A stretch of 64,000 nucleotides of DNA, taken from an uncultured Oscillospiraceae bacterium (GTDB lineage: Bacteria; Bacillota; Clostridia; Oscillospirales; Ruminococcaceae). The DNA lies in contig CAKSZX010000007.1 of the NCBI GenBank assembly GCA_934526065.1, positions 1-64,000 of the forward strand, given 5' to 3'. Position 1 is the first letter of the stretch. Each line of letters begins with the position of its first letter. Positions 62,932 to 64,000 of this stretch are shown piece by piece. The position numbers and the translations under genes were made by a program. The notes below the pieces were generated by a model. That model saw only the letters and a program-made list of their open reading frames with translations, had not been told where the DNA came from and made no database searches.

Positions 62932-64000
62932 TCAGCCCTCGATTTCCTGTTTTAACCGGTTTATCAGCCGTGAAAGCCGATTTAATTTTTCAAGTATGCT
63001 CTGCTCATCTTTGCTGTTTTCCAGCCGTTTAATCTGTTTTAAAGCTGTTTTGTTGTCCAGTTTTTTAAGCCGTGTGTAGGCACTGTCAACATTTTTAAGA
63101 TATTTTGTTCTCAACAAATCCGCCGATGTCCGAGGCTTTTTAACCTGCCGAGATTTTATTTTTGCCTTTGTTTCCTCTTGCAAAGTTTCAAGAGGTGATT
63201 TTTTGTCCTCTACGGAATTTTTTGCAAGGGTGAGAATTTGGTTTCTGGTATCGGTGTAAAGGCCTGAGTAGCTGCCGCCTATTTTGGTTTTGCTCTTTTG
63301 CAACAGAGATAAAATTTCGATTATAATTCCCTGCTCCTCCGGGGTGAATTCCGTAAATACAAGGGCGTCGGTTTTGGAAATTTCGTTCTCCCCGTTGCGC
63401 ACAAACTCGTACAGTTCCGGCACAAGTTCCTTGTACAATTTAAAGTTGCGGTCGATGGTTTTTCTTTTATCCCGGCCGGACTGCTTTTGAATTTGAGTTC
63501 TTAAAGTCTTTTTTGCCTCACTTTCGTTTAATCCGTAAACCGCTTGCAGGTTGTTTATGTACCTTACGCTTACGGTTTCAAACATATCGCTGTCGGCAAT
63601 GCCCTCACGGGTGAATACATTGGCGGTATCAAGATAAAGCTGTTCGGCATTTCGGCGCAGGTTTTCATCCTTAACCGAAATATTTATGATTTTGCAGGGA
63701 AGATATGAGTATTTTTTCATTTCTTCTTTGTCATCTGTTTCCCTTGCCCGGTTATACAAAAGGTTGTAGGCTTTAAAACGGCGCTCGCCGGAAAGCAGGA
63801 TATAGCCCTCCTCCCCCGGTCGCCGTGTTACAACGGCGTTGTGCATAAGGCCGTTTTCCTTGATGTTTTGCGCCAGCTCGTAAAGGGCTTCTTCCGTGTC
63901 GTTTTTGTTGTAAATATTGTCCGGGTGAATTTTTATGTTTGTAAGTTTTATCTGTTTGATTTCGTCCGGGGAAACCCGGCTGTTTTCGTTTGCGGAAATT
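62932..64000 (-). CDS. ParB/RepB-type partition protein (5-prime end outside window)
   Basis: The open frame enters from beyond position 64000; 356 residues are visible. It reads ISANENSRVSPDE.., then IKLTNIKIHPDNIY, LAQNIKENGL and LSGERRFKAY, i.e. the ParB CTPase/nuclease-like core with the GERR motif, followed by VFTREGIADSDMFE and a helical DNA-binding/dimer region. Lysine-rich coiled coil at the C-terminus. Coupled to the small RHH-like gene. The matching ParA is expected just outside the window. Confidence 0.85.
   Translation of the reverse strand, partial: ISANENSRVSPDEIKQIKLTNIKIHPDNIYNKNDTEEALYELAQNIKENGLMHNAVVTRRPGEEGYILLSGERRFKAYNLLYNRARETDDKEEMKKYSYLPCKIINISVKDENLRRNAEQLYLDTANVFTREGIADSDMFETVSVRYINNLQAVYGLNESEAKKTLRTQIQKQSGRDKRKTIDRNFKLYKELVPELYEFVRNGENEISKTDALVFTEFTPEEQGIIIEILSLLQKSKTKIGGSYSGLYTDTRNQILTLAKNSVEDKKSPLETLQEETKAKIKSRQVKKPRTSADLLRTKYLKNVDSAYTRLKKLDNKTALKQIKRLENSKDEQSILEKLNRLSRLINRLKQEIEG

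Overview
The window looks like chromosomal (or chromid) DNA of an anaerobic, probably gut-associated, low-to-moderate GC member of the Clostridia. This rests on AGGAGG-type ribosome binding sites, near-consensus TTGACA-17-TATAAT promoters, many intrinsic terminators, gene families (PlsY, LrgAB, PstSCAB-PhoU-PhoBR, thiamine salvage under a TPP riboswitch, SipW-type signal peptidases) and Gram-positive-style lipoprotein signals. No species can be named from sequence alone.

Layout. 0.3-8.8 kb (minus): one tight operon encoding four small secreted proteins with SipW-type signals, two different SipW-like signal peptidases with cytosolic coiled-coil tails, a membrane-anchored McrB-like AAA+ ATPase, a DUF2357-like/coiled-coil partner and an HPt phosphotransfer protein. 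This is the best candidate for an undescribed system: a methyl-specific-restriction-like ATPase pair wired to surface-protein export. 9.0-13.0 kb: thiW-thiM-thiE-thiD-tenA thiamine salvage operon behind a TPP riboswitch. 13.0-17.3 kb: carAB. 17.6-26.0 kb: an FtsX-type ABC system and a heterodimeric ABC exporter. 26.5-30.9 kb: small regulators, a YjjG-like phosphatase, an EamA transporter behind a candidate riboswitch, and a DUF1275 membrane protein. 31.7-38.3 kb: complete phosphate regulon with a Pho-box promoter. 38.5-42 kb: a leader-peptide-like ORF with alternative hairpins, an M20 amidohydrolase and an unknown AT-rich membrane protein. 42-46 kb: a second SipW-signal secreted protein (very probably abundant), a DUF559 gene bracketed by direct repeats, a membrane-anchored paralogue and a PilZ c-di-GMP effector. 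46-53 kb: glmM, an esterase-like protein, a UvrA2-like ATPase, plsY, lrgAB. 53-57 kb: a lipoprotein FAD/FMN reductase and a multi-spanning permease in highly biased codons. 57-58.2 kb: a repeat graveyard. 58.2-60.1 kb: MerR regulator, solitary 5S rRNA with tRNA-Val/Asp/Phe/Gly, DUF454 protein. 60.2-64 kb: a plasmid-type replicon with about 15 iterons, an AT-rich unwinding region, a Rep_3 initiator, a small ribbon-helix-helix-like protein and a ParB protein that runs off the window.

How it works together. The two SipW-substrate loci share a C-terminal motif ([WY][LIM]EGxDxxC), so they probably form one surface-protein family processed by the two peptidases of the first operon; the PilZ protein suggests c-di-GMP input and the HPt protein a phosphorelay input. 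The Rep_3/iteron/ParB replicon sits directly beside rRNA/tRNA genes and housekeeping genes, so either a plasmid integrated beside the tRNA array or this whole molecule is a chromid. At least five dispersed palindromic repeat families litter the intergenic spaces at 0.1, 31, 43-44 and 57-58 kb.
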